Source: Mesorhizobium sp. ZC-5
GTDB taxonomy: Bacteria; Pseudomonadota; Alphaproteobacteria; Rhizobiales; Rhizobiaceae
DNA length: 64,000 bases
Assembly: GCF_025753855.1 (NCBI RefSeq)
Contig: NZ_JAOWPT010000020.1
Location: forward strand, 1 to 64,000
Direction: 5' to 3'
Part shown: positions 44,479 through 53,225 of the stretch, in pieces
Layout: every line of letters starts with the position of its first letter
Numbering within the stretch: the first letter of the stretch is position 1
Translations under genes and position numbers: made by a program
The notes under the pieces: model-generated
Database searches by the model: none
The model's input: only the letters and a program-made list of their open reading frames with translations
What the model was told of the DNA's origin: nothing

Positions 44479-44958
44479 TTATCCGTTTGCGAGCGCAACA
44501 AGAGCTTCGTTGTCGAAGCCATAGACGATGACTTTTGGTATTCTCGACGCACCCAGCCGGTCATAGAACCGCTGCGCGCCGAGATTGTCTTGGCCGGTGG
44601 TAAACGCCAACCGTGTCCCGCCACGAGCGACGATCGATTTGGCGGCCGCGCGGATGAGCCTTTCGCCGACTTTGCCACCGCGTGACCTATCGGAAACGAA
44701 AAGATCCTTCAGGTGCCATTGCGACCTTAGGTCGGGACCGGGGAAGATCTCGCAAACTATTGCGAAACCAACCATTTCAGGCATGAACGCACCGAAGAAC
44801 AAGTTCTCGCCCTTGCGTGCGAGTGCCTTGGCGACGCGGGCACGCGCCGTCTCCTCATCAACCGCTTTATCGCCTTCGTAGTGCCGCTCCATTTCCAGGA
44901 AAAGCGGCAATACAAGTTCGATATCTTCAACTCCGAATTCCCTGATCGTCAGCGACAT
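44479..44958 (-). CDS. GNAT family N-acetyltransferase
   Basis: 159 residues. The acetyl-CoA-binding segment LKDLFVSDRSRGGKVGERLIRAAAKSI contains the R/Q-x-x-G-x-G/A-type loop (RSRGGKVG), and GQDNLGAQRFYDRLG is the motif-B region. Substrate unknown. It converges with hemA (3 bp between stops). Confidence 0.9.
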   Translation of the reverse strand: MSLTIREFGVEDIELVLPLFLEMERHYEGDKAVDEETARARVAKALARKGENLFFGAFMPEMVGFAIVCEIFPGPDLRSQWHLKDLFVSDRSRGGKVGERLIRAAAKSIVARGGTRLAFTTGQDNLGAQRFYDRLGASRIPKVIVYGFDNEALVALANG

Positions 44959-44974
44959 GGCTATGCTCCGAAGA

Positions 44975-46144
44975 TCAACTGCGCCTTTCGATCCACCGCG
45001 CCAGCCTTGTCGCAGCCTCCTCGACCTGTTCGAGATTGCGGTGGAAGCAGAGCCGGAAGAAGCCGGCGCCGTCCGGGCCGAATGCTGTGCCCGGCGCCAG
45101 CCCTATGTTCGCGCCGTCGACGATATCGAAGGCGGCCTGGCGCGAATCCGTGATGCCGTCGATCGAGAAGAACAGATAGAAGGCGCCTTGCGGCACGCTG
45201 AACTGCGCCCGGCCCGTCTTGCCCAGGATATCGCAGACAAGATCGCGGGCCTTGCCGGCGCGCTCGATCTGGCTGGCGAGGAAGGCATCGCCCTCGTCGA
45301 GTGCTGCGATGGCACCGCGTTGCATGAACTGCGCCACGCCCGACGTCGAATATTGCACCAGGTTCTCGAACACCTGCTGCAGCGACGGGTGAATGCGCAG
45401 CCAGCCGATGCGCCAGCCGGTCATTGCCCAATTCTTGGAAAACGTGTTGACGAAAAGGATGCGGTCCTCGTCGTCCATGATGTCCATGAAGGACGCCGCG
45501 CGCTGCCCGCCATAGTGGAACAGCGCGTAAATTTCGTCGGCGACGATCCAGAGGTTCTTGCGGCGCGCCAGATCGAGGATCGCCTGCAGGGTCACGGTGT
45601 CCGCCGTCCAGCCGGTCGGGTTGGACGGCGAATTGACGAAGATCGCCGTGGTGCGCGGCGTGACCGCGGCCTCCAGCTTTTCGATATCGCATGTCCAGCC
45701 ATTGTCGGACCGGTCGAGCGGAACGGCGATAGGTTCAGCACCCGCGACGCCGGCGGCGCCCGGAAAGTTCGGCCATGCCGGACCGAGGTACAGCACCTCG
45801 TCGCCCTTGCCGGCGACTGCCTGCAGGGCAAGCTGGATCGCCTGCATGCCGCCGCCGGTTACGATGAATTCCTCCGAGGGAAACTGCCGGCCGAAATGGC
45901 GTGTGTGATAACGTGCCAGCGCCTGCCGCAGATCAGGGATGCCGCGCTGCCAGGTGTAGAACGTCTCGCCGCCCTGAAGCGCGCGGTTGGCGGCATCGGC
46001 AATGAAGCCGGGCGTCGGTAGATCGCCCTCGCCCGCCCAGAGCGGGATCAGCCCCTCGCGACCGCGGCCGTAATTTGCAACCGCGACGATGCCGCTTTCG
46101 GGCGCGAGCCGGGCTTCGGCCCGCAGATTGTCGATCAGGCTCAT
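44975..46144 (-). CDS. PLP-dependent class I/II aminotransferase
   Basis: 389 residues, fold-type I. Features are the N-terminal LWAGEGDLPTPGFIADAA, the YTWQRGIPDLRQAL helix, the NSPSNPTGWT loop, DEIYALFHYGG, and the PLP Lys in TFSKNWAMTGWRIGW. R(F)-CH... near the C-terminus (FFRLCFHRN) supplies the carboxylate-binding Arg. It resembles aspartate/aromatic aminotransferases of broad specificity; the substrate cannot be assigned. Confidence 0.93.
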   Translation of the reverse strand: MSLIDNLRAEARLAPESGIVAVANYGRGREGLIPLWAGEGDLPTPGFIADAANRALQGGETFYTWQRGIPDLRQALARYHTRHFGRQFPSEEFIVTGGGMQAIQLALQAVAGKGDEVLYLGPAWPNFPGAAGVAGAEPIAVPLDRSDNGWTCDIEKLEAAVTPRTTAIFVNSPSNPTGWTADTVTLQAILDLARRKNLWIVADEIYALFHYGGQRAASFMDIMDDEDRILFVNTFSKNWAMTGWRIGWLRIHPSLQQVFENLVQYSTSGVAQFMQRGAIAALDEGDAFLASQIERAGKARDLVCDILGKTGRAQFSVPQGAFYLFFSIDGITDSRQAAFDIVDGANIGLAPGTAFGPDGAGFFRLCFHRNLEQVEEAATRLARWIERRS

Positions 46145-46205
46145 CGCAAATCCATGATTGAGGTCAGGATGTACGCCTAGCCTGTTTCATGGCTCGCGAA
46201 AATGG

Positions 46206-46235
46206 AAAACCCCGGCCGAAAACGGCCGGGGTTTT
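46206..46235 (-). terminator. intrinsic terminator of mscL
   Basis: CCCCGGCCG (46210-46218) pairs with CGGCCGGGG (46223-46231) around a 4-nt loop, flanked by AAAA and TTTT. On the minus strand the T-run follows the hairpin, 22 nt after the mscL stop. The symmetric A/T flanks would allow bidirectional use. Confidence 0.85.
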
Positions 46236-46257
46236 GGTCCAGAGCCGTTGCGGCAGA

Positions 46258-46674
46258 TTACTTCTTGGCGAGCAGGTCACGGATTTCGGTGAGCAACGCC
46301 ACATCGGCTGGCGGCGCTGCCGGTGTGGCGGGCTTCTCTTTCTCAAGCCGCCGCCGCATGTTGTTTACGGCCTTGACCATCAGGAAAATGATGAAGGCCA
46401 GGATCAGGAAGTTGATGACCACCGTGATGAAGTTGCCGTAGGCGAACACCGGCCCCTGTTTCTTGGCTTCTTCCAGTGAAGTGGCGGTAACCGCGTCGGA
46501 CAGCGGAGCGAAATAGTTGGAGAAATCGGCATTCCCCGCCATGCCGACGATAGGCATGATGATGTCGCCCACCAGGGAATTGACGATGAGGCCGAAAGCG
46601 CCACCGATGATCACGCCAACGGCGAGATCCATGACATTGCCCTTGGCGATGAATTCCTGGAATTCTTTCAGCAT
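46258..46674 (-). CDS. mscL: large-conductance mechanosensitive channel
   Basis: 138 residues, standard MscL length. The N-terminal amphipathic helix [22 protein letters not shown]1 with [23 protein letters not shown], and TM2 ([24 protein letters not shown]) are followed by the charged C-terminal helix. It opens under high membrane tension to release solutes. With the MscS-like gene at 11.2 kb the window encodes two different tension-gated channels. Confidence 0.97.
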   Translation of the reverse strand: MLKEFQEFIAKGNVMDLAVGVIIGGAFGLIVNSLVGDIIMPIVGMAGNADFSNYFAPLSDAVTATSLEEAKKQGPVFAYGNFITVVINFLILAFIIFLMVKAVNNMRRRLEKEKPATPAAPPADVALLTEIRDLLAKK

Positions 46675-46926
46675 TGCATCTCTCCTTGGCTGAACCGGCT
46701 GCGCGCAAAACGTTTCCTGGTCCCCTTTTTATCGCCAGCCGTGCAGCACCATAACAAAATGCGTGGTCGGCAAAACCCGTAAAATGCAGTGTTATATCTT
46801 GGCGACGGCGCCGCATCCGGCGGGTAATCCGCAACGAAATGTCTAGGCCTGCGGCAATGGACATGCCGGGCAAGCTGTGATTGCCTTCTTGCGGTGGCGG
46901 TGCCACGCTGGGAGGAGCTTTCCGAA

Positions 46927-49900
46927 GTGCAGGGCTGGATCGTCGTCATCATCGCGATCGCCTATGTGACGCTGTTGTTTGCCATTGCCAGCCTGGGCGA
47001 TCGGTGGGCGACAACACGAGGGCCTGGCCGCCCACGCCCCTATATCTACTCGCTCAGCCTGGCGATCTACTGCACGTCGTGGACGTTTTTCGGGTCTGTC
47101 GGACTGGCGTCCGAACGTGGGCTCGAATTCATAGCCATCTACATTGGACCGGTGCTGGTCTTCGTATTCGGATTTCCATTGTTGCGCCGCATCGTGCGCC
47201 TCGCGAAGACCGAGAAGATCACCTCGATCGCCGACTTTCTCGGTGCACGCTACGGAAAGAGCTTCGCAGTCGGCCTGATCGCCACACTGATCGCCATCGT
47301 CGGGGCAATTCCCTACATCGCCCTGCAACTGAAGGCGATTTCGGGTTCGGTCAGCCTGATGGTCGAACACTACAACGGTTCGCCGCCTTCGTTCGACCCG
47401 TTCGTCAGCGATATCTCGCTGATCGTGGCGATGCTGCTCGCCCTCTTCGCCGTGTTGTTCGGCACCAGGCATGCCGATGCAACCGAACACCAGGATGGGC
47501 TGGTGCTGGCAGTCGCCGTCGAATCCGTGGTCAAGCTCGCCGCTTTCATAGCCGTCGGGCTGTTGGTGACGTTCTTCCTGCTCGGCGGGTCCGGAAACCT
47601 CATCACGACACTTGCATCCAACCAGAATGTGCAGGATGCCCTGGCCTACCGAACATCGATCGGCACCTGGCTGGTGATGACCGGGCTGAGCGGCTTTGCC
47701 ATCATCATGCTGCCGCGGCAGTTCTACGTGATGATCGTCGAGAACCGCAACGAGAGCGAGTTGCGCAAGGCGACCTGGGTATTCCCGCTCTATCTCGTGC
47801 TGATCAACCTGTTCGTCCTGCCGATCGCGCTGGCCGGCGCGGCGGTGGTGGGAACCCGGACGAGCGCCGATCTCTACGTGCTGTCGGTGCCGCTGCTTGC
47901 CGGCCACGACCTTCTGGCGATGGCGGCATTCATCGGTGGACTGTCAGCCGCGACCGCGATGGTCATCGTGGCCAGCGTCGCGCTTTCGATCATGATTTCC
48001 AATGACCTGGTCATCCCACTGTTCGTTCGCCGTCTGCTCAAGAACGAGAGCGCTGAAAACGAGGATTGGTCCGCCCTCATCCTCAATATCCGCCGCGCCG
48101 CGATCTTCGCCATCCTGTTCGTGGCTTTCCTCTACTATCGCGAGAGCACCAACAATGCCCGGCTGGCATCGATCGGCCTGATGTCATTTGCCGCGATCGC
48201 CCAGTTCGCGCCGGCCTTCTTCGGCGGGCTGGTATGGCGCGGGGCCAATGCACGGGGTGCCGCGCTCGGCATGGCCGCAGGGATCATCGTCTGGGCCTAC
48301 ACCCTGCTTTTCCCGTCGCTGGCCGCCCCCGATACGGGCATCCTGGTGCACGGCCTGTTCGGGCTGGAATCACTGCGGCCTGGGGCGCTGTTCGGGACGG
48401 TGGCCGAGCCGCTCAACCATGGCGTCATGTGGAGCCTCTCCATCAACACCGTGTTTTTCGTGCTTGGCTCGCTGTCACGGGCATCCGTGCCGCTCGAACG
48501 CATCCAGGCATCGATCTTCGTTCCACGCGATGCCAATCCGATGCCCAGCCTGCGTCGGTTCCGGACCGCGGTTACCGTCAACGACCTGAAAGACACGATT
48601 TCGCGCTACCTCGGCGTCGAACGCACCGAACGCTCGTTCCAGTCCTTCGAGATCGGCGAAGGCAGCATCCTGAACGGCGGCGATCCGGCAAGCATGGCAG
48701 TAATCCGCTTTTCCGAGCAGCTTCTGGCGAGTGCAGTCGGCTCGTCCTCCGCCCGCCTTATCCTGTCGCTGCTGTTCCAGCGCAATGACAGCGCCTCGAA
48801 GGATGCTTTCCGGCTTCTCGACGACGCCACCGAGGCGCTGCAGCACAACCGCGACCTGCTGCAGATCGCCCTCGACCAGATGGAGCAAGGCATCACCGTC
48901 TTCGACAAGGATTTCCGGCTGACCTGCTGGAACCGGCAGTATCGTGCGCTGTTCGACCTGCCCGACGAAATGGGCCAGGTCGGCGTCTCGCTCGATCGCG
49001 TCCTGCGCTATCTTGCCGAGCGCGGCGACATTCCGCCAGAATCACGGGTCACGACCCTCAACCGGCTGACCGACTTCGGCAACCCATGGCAAATCGAGCT
49101 CCGAAAGAGCGGCCGGATCATCGAATTGCGCTCCAATCCGATGCCCGACGGCGGCATCGTCGCCACCTATGCCGACATCACCCAGCGCGTCGAGGCCGAT
49201 CATGCGCTGAAGAGGGCCAACGAGACGCTGGAGCAACGCGTCAAGAACCGTACCGCCGAGCTTACGCGCGTCAACGAGGAACTGGCGCAGGCGCAGATGC
49301 TCGCCGAAGAAGCCAATCTCGGCAAGACGCGCTTCCTTGCCGCTGCCGGCCACGACATCCTGCAGCCGCTGAATGCGGCGCGGCTCTACTGTTCGTCACT
49401 GATCGAGAAGGCCGGCAAGGGGAGCGCCGGCGAGGCGGCCACCAACATCGAATCCTCGCTGGAATCGGTGGAGACCATTCTCGGCGCCGTGCTCGACATC
49501 TCGCGGCTGGATGCCGGTGCCATGAAGCCGGCGGATACGGTGTTCAGGCTCGACGGGTTGCTGCGCCAGATCGGCACCGATTTCCTGCCGATGGCGGCCG
49601 CCAAGGACCTCGAGCTGACCATCGTGCCGTCATCGCTGACAGTGAACACTGACCGCAACCTGCTGCGCCGGCTGATACAGAACCTTGTTTCCAACGCCAT
49701 CAAGTACACCCGCACGGGCAAGGTCCTGGTCGGGGTGCGCCGTCGTGGCGAGCTTGTCGAGCTACAGGTAATCGACACGGGCATAGGGATAGCAAAGGAC
49801 AAGCTGAACACGGTTTTCCGCGAATTCACGCGACTTGACGAAGGCGCCCGCGAAGCCCAGGGCCTCGGTCTCGGCCTTTCCATCGTCGACCGCATCGCCA

Positions 49901-50415
49901 GGGTGCTCAGGCTCGAAATCCAGATCGGCTCGCGCAAGGGCAAGGGCACGCGGTTTTCGGTGGTGCTGCCGGTCACGCAGGCGACGGAACCGCCCCTGCA
50001 GCCGGACAAGCGCACGCCGCTGCCGGCGGCGGCGGCGCTGAACGGGCTGCTCGTCCTCTGTATCGACAACGATCCGCGTATTCTCGACGGCATGCAACTG
50101 CTGCTGGAAGGATGGGGATGCGAAGTTCGTTCCGCGACGGGCTCCGGCGACTTCAGGCGGGCTGACCATGTCCAGCCGGACATCGTACTTGCCGACTATC
50201 ATCTCGATGGCGAGAACGGCCTCGATGCGATCCGCAAGCTGAGAGCCGCCTATCGCGCGGAGATTCCGGCGATACTCCTCACTGCGGACCGCTCGAACGA
50301 AGTCCGCGCCGCGGCTGACGCGATCGACGTCCCGGTGCTCAACAAGCCGGTGAAGCCGGCGGCGCTGCGGTCGATGATCACGCGTTTCCGCCGCATAGCG
50401 GCAGCCGCCGAATAA
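46927..50415 (+). CDS. transporter-linked hybrid sensor histidine kinase/response regulator (NahK/ErcS type)
   Basis: 1162 residues from GTG 46927, with GGAGGAG nine bases upstream; a GTG at 46894 adds 11 residues. Residues 1-480 resemble a sodium/solute symporter with 12-13 TM segments. A PAS-7-type domain (about 655-770: LLQIALDQMEQGITVFDKDFRLTCWNRQYRALFDLPDE in parts) follows, with a coiled coil, then HisKA with phospho-His in FLAAAGHDILQPLNAARL, HATPase (NLVSNAIKYTRTG, GLGLSIVDRIA) and a C-terminal receiver with Asp in VLADYHLDGENG. Proteins of this layout couple a putative transport module to signalling and are tied to carbon-source or redox regulation in proteobacteria. Confidence 0.93.
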   Translation: MQGWIVVIIAIAYVTLLFAIASLGDRWATTRGPGRPRPYIYSLSLAIYCTSWTFFGSVGLASERGLEFIAIYIGPVLVFVFGFPLLRRIVRLAKTEKITSIADFLGARYGKSFAVGLIATLIAIVGAIPYIALQLKAISGSVSLMVEHYNGSPPSFDPFVSDISLIVAMLLALFAVLFGTRHADATEHQDGLVLAVAVESVVKLAAFIAVGLLVTFFLLGGSGNLITTLASNQNVQDALAYRTSIGTWLVMTGLSGFAIIMLPRQFYVMIVENRNESELRKATWVFPLYLVLINLFVLPIALAGAAVVGTRTSADLYVLSVPLLAGHDLLAMAAFIGGLSAATAMVIVASVALSIMISNDLVIPLFVRRLLKNESAENEDWSALILNIRRAAIFAILFVAFLYYRESTNNARLASIGLMSFAAIAQFAPAFFGGLVWRGANARGAALGMAAGIIVWAYTLLFPSLAAPDTGILVHGLFGLESLRPGALFGTVAEPLNHGVMWSLSINTVFFVLGSLSRASVPLERIQASIFVPRDANPMPSLRRFRTAVTVNDLKDTISRYLGVERTERSFQSFEIGEGSILNGGDPASMAVIRFSEQLLASAVGSSSARLILSLLFQRNDSASKDAFRLLDDATEALQHNRDLLQIALDQMEQGITVFDKDFRLTCWNRQYRALFDLPDEMGQVGVSLDRVLRYLAERGDIPPESRVTTLNRLTDFGNPWQIELRKSGRIIELRSNPMPDGGIVATYADITQRVEADHALKRANETLEQRVKNRTAELTRVNEELAQAQMLAEEANLGKTRFLAAAGHDILQPLNAARLYCSSLIEKAGKGSAGEAATNIESSLESVETILGAVLDISRLDAGAMKPADTVFRLDGLLRQIGTDFLPMAAAKDLELTIVPSSLTVNTDRNLLRRLIQNLVSNAIKYTRTGKVLVGVRRRGELVELQVIDTGIGIAKDKLNTVFREFTRLDEGAREAQGLGLGLSIVDRIARVLRLEIQIGSRKGKGTRFSVVLPVTQATEPPLQPDKRTPLPAAAALNGLLVLCIDNDPRILDGMQLLLEGWGCEVRSATGSGDFRRADHVQPDIVLADYHLDGENGLDAIRKLRAAYRAEIPAILLTADRSNEVRAAADAIDVPVLNKPVKPAALRSMITRFRRIAAAAE

Positions 50416-50416
50416 T

Positions 50417-51076
50417 CTAGCCGACCGCCTGCAGCGGATCGCTTCCGATCTTCGACAAAAGGATGACCGCCTGCGTACGGCTGTCGACCCCAAGCTTCTG
50501 CAGAACCGCCGAGACATGCGCCTTTATGGTGGCTTCGGAGACGTCGAGCTCGTAGGCGATCTGCTTGTTGAGCAGCCCTTCGGCCAGCATGCTCAGCACC
50601 CGCGTCTGCTGCGGGGTAAGCGATTGAAGCCGTTTGATGAGATCGGAGATTTCCGGATCCCGCTCGACCCCGAGTTCGATGCCGACAGGCGCCGAAATGC
50701 CCCCGGCGAGCACAGTTTCGACGCCGCTGCGTATTTCCTCCATGCTGGCGGACTTGGAGATGAAACCGGACGCGCCAAGCTCCAGCGCCCTTCTTATCGT
50801 CTCCGGGTCGTCATGCGCCGACACCACCACCATCGGCACGGCAGGATGGACACCGCGCAGCGATACGAGCCCGGAAAGCCCGCTGGCGCCCGGCATCGAC
50901 AGATCGAGAAGCACCAGGTCGACGTCGTCGTTGGCGACGATCAGCGCCTTGGCGCTGTCGAAGTCGCCGGCTTCGAGAATGCCGGTGGTTTCGGCGAAAC
51001 TCGCAAGTGCCTGTTTGAGCGCACCGCGAAACAGCGGATGGTCGTCCGCGATCACGAACTTGTAGCTCGATGGCAC
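50417..51076 (-). CDS. NarL/FixJ-type response regulator
   Basis: 219 residues. The receiver domain has DDH (residues 11-13), phospho-acceptor Asp in LVLLDLSMPGASG, the Ser/Lys pair of VVSAHD and SKSAS. The C-terminal LuxR-type HTH is LTPQQTRVLSMLAEGLLNKQIAYELDVSEATIKAHVSAVLQKL. Its stop lies 1 bp beyond the stop of the hybrid kinase on the other strand, so the two face each other tail-to-tail. It is the probable output partner of that kinase, as in Erb/Nah-type systems (inference from adjacency). Confidence 0.93.
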   Translation of the reverse strand: MPSSYKFVIADDHPLFRGALKQALASFAETTGILEAGDFDSAKALIVANDDVDLVLLDLSMPGASGLSGLVSLRGVHPAVPMVVVSAHDDPETIRRALELGASGFISKSASMEEIRSGVETVLAGGISAPVGIELGVERDPEISDLIKRLQSLTPQQTRVLSMLAEGLLNKQIAYELDVSEATIKAHVSAVLQKLGVDSRTQAVILLSKIGSDPLQAVG

Positions 51077-51224
51077 CCTGTCCCTCCCGTTTCTCCCTGG
51101 CCGACTCTTTTTGTTATGGTTTGGGATAATGAGCCAATTAAGCGGTGAAGGTGCTCGTTTTCAAGCAACAATTCCGCTGACGGCCGGTCCGCCCGAAATA
51201 ACGGCCGCGTCGATCTCCCGGATT

Positions 51225-51662
51225 CTAGGTCTTCTGCGGCATGGGGTCGGGTTCGCCCTTGCGCCAGTCCTGGTCCAGGTCCCTGACGATATCCATGAAG
51301 CGGCGGAAGAAACGCTCCATGTAACCCAGCGATTTCTCGAAGCTCTCTTCGTCGGGCAGCAACGCATTAGGATTCAGCCGGGACGCGGTTTCGATCTCGG
51401 CGACACGTTTCTCGAGGCCGGACAGGCGATCCTGCAGGCGATCGACCTCGTCCTGGAAGGCGGAGCGCTCATCGGCCGCCAGCTTGCAGACCAGTTGCCC
51501 AGACCGCTCCTCGCAGATCGACATCTCGCCGGTCTTGCGGTCCATGCGGACATAGCCGTTGTCCGATTTTTCCATCGTGTAGCGGTCGGTGTCCTGGGCC
51601 ATCGCCGGGAAGGACAGTGCGGAGGCGAGGAAAGCCGAAGCGACGATACTCTTAAGCTGCAT
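51225..51662 (-). CDS. secreted coiled-coil protein of unknown function
   Basis: 145 residues from ATG 51662. The signal peptide MQLKSIVASAFLASALSF ends at about AMAQ. A short beta-like segment with two Cys (MSICEERSGQLVCKL) may form a disulfide in the periplasm. Residues 65-95 (AFQDEVDRLQDRLSGLEKRVAEIETA) form a coiled coil, and the tail is acidic. Family not recognised, though such proteins are common in rhizobial genomes. Confidence 0.8.
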   Translation of the reverse strand: MQLKSIVASAFLASALSFPAMAQDTDRYTMEKSDNGYVRMDRKTGEMSICEERSGQLVCKLAADERSAFQDEVDRLQDRLSGLEKRVAEIETASRLNPNALLPDEESFEKSLGYMERFFRRFMDIVRDLDQDWRKGEPDPMPQKT

Positions 51663-51782
51663 GATTTTCCTCCGTTCGATCCAGCGAATACTGACAGCGA
51701 TTTACGCCTGAAATAGGGACGCAGTCATGACAATCAACAGGCTGCTCTTTCGCGACAGCCGCTTTCCGACTATAGGGCGGCC

Positions 51783-52130
51783 ATGCACGAAACCATCTAC
51801 AAGATCGCAACCGAAGCCGCTTGGCGCGAGGCCGAAAAGGCCGGCGTTTTCAAAGGCGCCGCCATCGACCTCAGTGACGGCTACATCCATTTCTCGACAG
51901 CCGGGCAGGTGGAGGAAACCGCCGCCAGGCATTTCGCCGGCCAGGCGGATCTGGTGCTGGTGGCGATCGATGCGGACAAGCTCGGTGAAGCGCTGAAATA
52001 CGAGGCTTCGCGGGGCGGAGCGTTGTTTCCGCATCTCTATGCGCCGCTCGACCCAACCGCGGCCCGCTGGGTGAAGCCGTTGCCGCTCGATGCGGATGGC
52101 ACACACCGGTTTCCCGTGCTGGAGCCCTGA
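51783..52130 (+). CDS. DUF952 family protein
   Basis: 115 residues. The sequence IYKIATEAAWREAEKAGVFKGAAIDLSDGYIHFSTAGQVEETAARHFAG contains the conserved W..A and DGYIHFSTA...T motifs of DUF952, a family of small proteins with a glutathione-transferase-inhibitor-like or ADP-ribosyl-fold annotation but no proven activity. Its stop shares a base with the pyrD start (TGATG), a usual arrangement in this order. Confidence 0.93.
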   Translation: MHETIYKIATEAAWREAEKAGVFKGAAIDLSDGYIHFSTAGQVEETAARHFAGQADLVLVAIDADKLGEALKYEASRGGALFPHLYAPLDPTAARWVKPLPLDADGTHRFPVLEP

Positions 52131-53221
52131 TGAACCCGCTCGAATGGTTTGGCAGGCAGGCGCTTTTCGCCTTCGACCCGGAAACGGCGCACGGCCTGTC
52201 GATCGCCGCATTGAGGTCCGGCTTGCCAATGTGCGGCAACGCGCCGTCGAGCGAACGCCTGAAGGTCAAGCTGCGCGGCCTCGAATTCGCAAATCCGCTC
52301 GGCATGGCCGCCGGCTACGACAAGAACGGCGAGGTTCCTGACGCCCTGCTCGGGCTGGGTTTCGGCTTTGCCGAGATCGGAACCGTCACGCCGCTTGCCC
52401 AATCCGGCAATCCGAAGCCGCGAATTTTCCGGCTGACTGCCGACGAGGCGGTCATCAACCGGCTCGGCTTCAACAATGAAGGCCATGAGCGCTGCGTCGA
52501 AAGGCTCAAGGCGCGCGCCGGCAGGCCGGGCATTGTCGGCGTCAACGTCGGCGCCAACAAGGACAGCGCCAACCGGTTCGCAGATTACGAACTGGGCGTT
52601 CGGCGATTTGCCTCCCTTGCCGGCTACCTCACCATCAACATTTCGTCGCCCAACACGCCGGGCCTTAGGAATATGCAGGCCCGTGAAAGCCTCGGCGAAT
52701 TGCTGACCCGGGTGACGAGTGCGCGCGCTGAAGTGACGCCAACAGGTGGCCGGCCGGTGCCGGTGTTCCTGAAGATCGCCCCCGACCTCGACGAGGCCGA
52801 ACTGGCGGACATCGCGGCGGAGGTGTCGAAAAAGGCTATCGACGGCATCATCGTTTCCAATACGACGCTGGCGCGCGGCGGGTTGAAGAGCACGGCACAT
52901 GCCGGCGAAACCGGTGGCCTGTCGGGAAAACCGCTCTTCGAACGGTCGACCGCCGTGCTGGCCAGAATGCGGCGGCTGCTCGGGCCGGAAATGGCGATCA
53001 TCGGCGTCGGCGGCGTCAGTTCGGCCGAGACTGCGCTGGAGAAGATCCGCGCCGGAGCCGACCTCGTGCAACTCTACACAAGCATGATCTACGCCGGCCC
53101 TTCCTTGCCGGGCCGCATCGTCCGCGGCATGGCGCGCTTTGCCGAAGCCCAGGGAGTTGCCAGCCTGCGGGACATCCGCGACACGCGTCTCGCACACTGG
53201 GCGGACCGGCCGATCGGCTGA
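52130..53221 (+). CDS. pyrD: dihydroorotate dehydrogenase (quinone)
   Basis: 363 residues, the class 2 length. The extended N-terminus LEWFGRQALFAFDPETAHGLSI anchors the enzyme at the membrane. Motifs are NPLGMAAGYDKNG, GFGFAEIGTVTPL, the catalytic Ser and Asn in INISSPNTPGLR, and FMN-phosphate-binding IIGVGGVSSAE. It oxidises dihydroorotate to orotate with quinone in pyrimidine synthesis. Coupled to the DUF952 gene. Confidence 0.97.
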   Translation: MNPLEWFGRQALFAFDPETAHGLSIAALRSGLPMCGNAPSSERLKVKLRGLEFANPLGMAAGYDKNGEVPDALLGLGFGFAEIGTVTPLAQSGNPKPRIFRLTADEAVINRLGFNNEGHERCVERLKARAGRPGIVGVNVGANKDSANRFADYELGVRRFASLAGYLTINISSPNTPGLRNMQARESLGELLTRVTSARAEVTPTGGRPVPVFLKIAPDLDEAELADIAAEVSKKAIDGIIVSNTTLARGGLKSTAHAGETGGLSGKPLFERSTAVLARMRRLLGPEMAIIGVGGVSSAETALEKIRAGADLVQLYTSMIYAGPSLPGRIVRGMARFAEAQGVASLRDIRDTRLAHWADRPIG

Positions 53222-53225
53222 TCGA

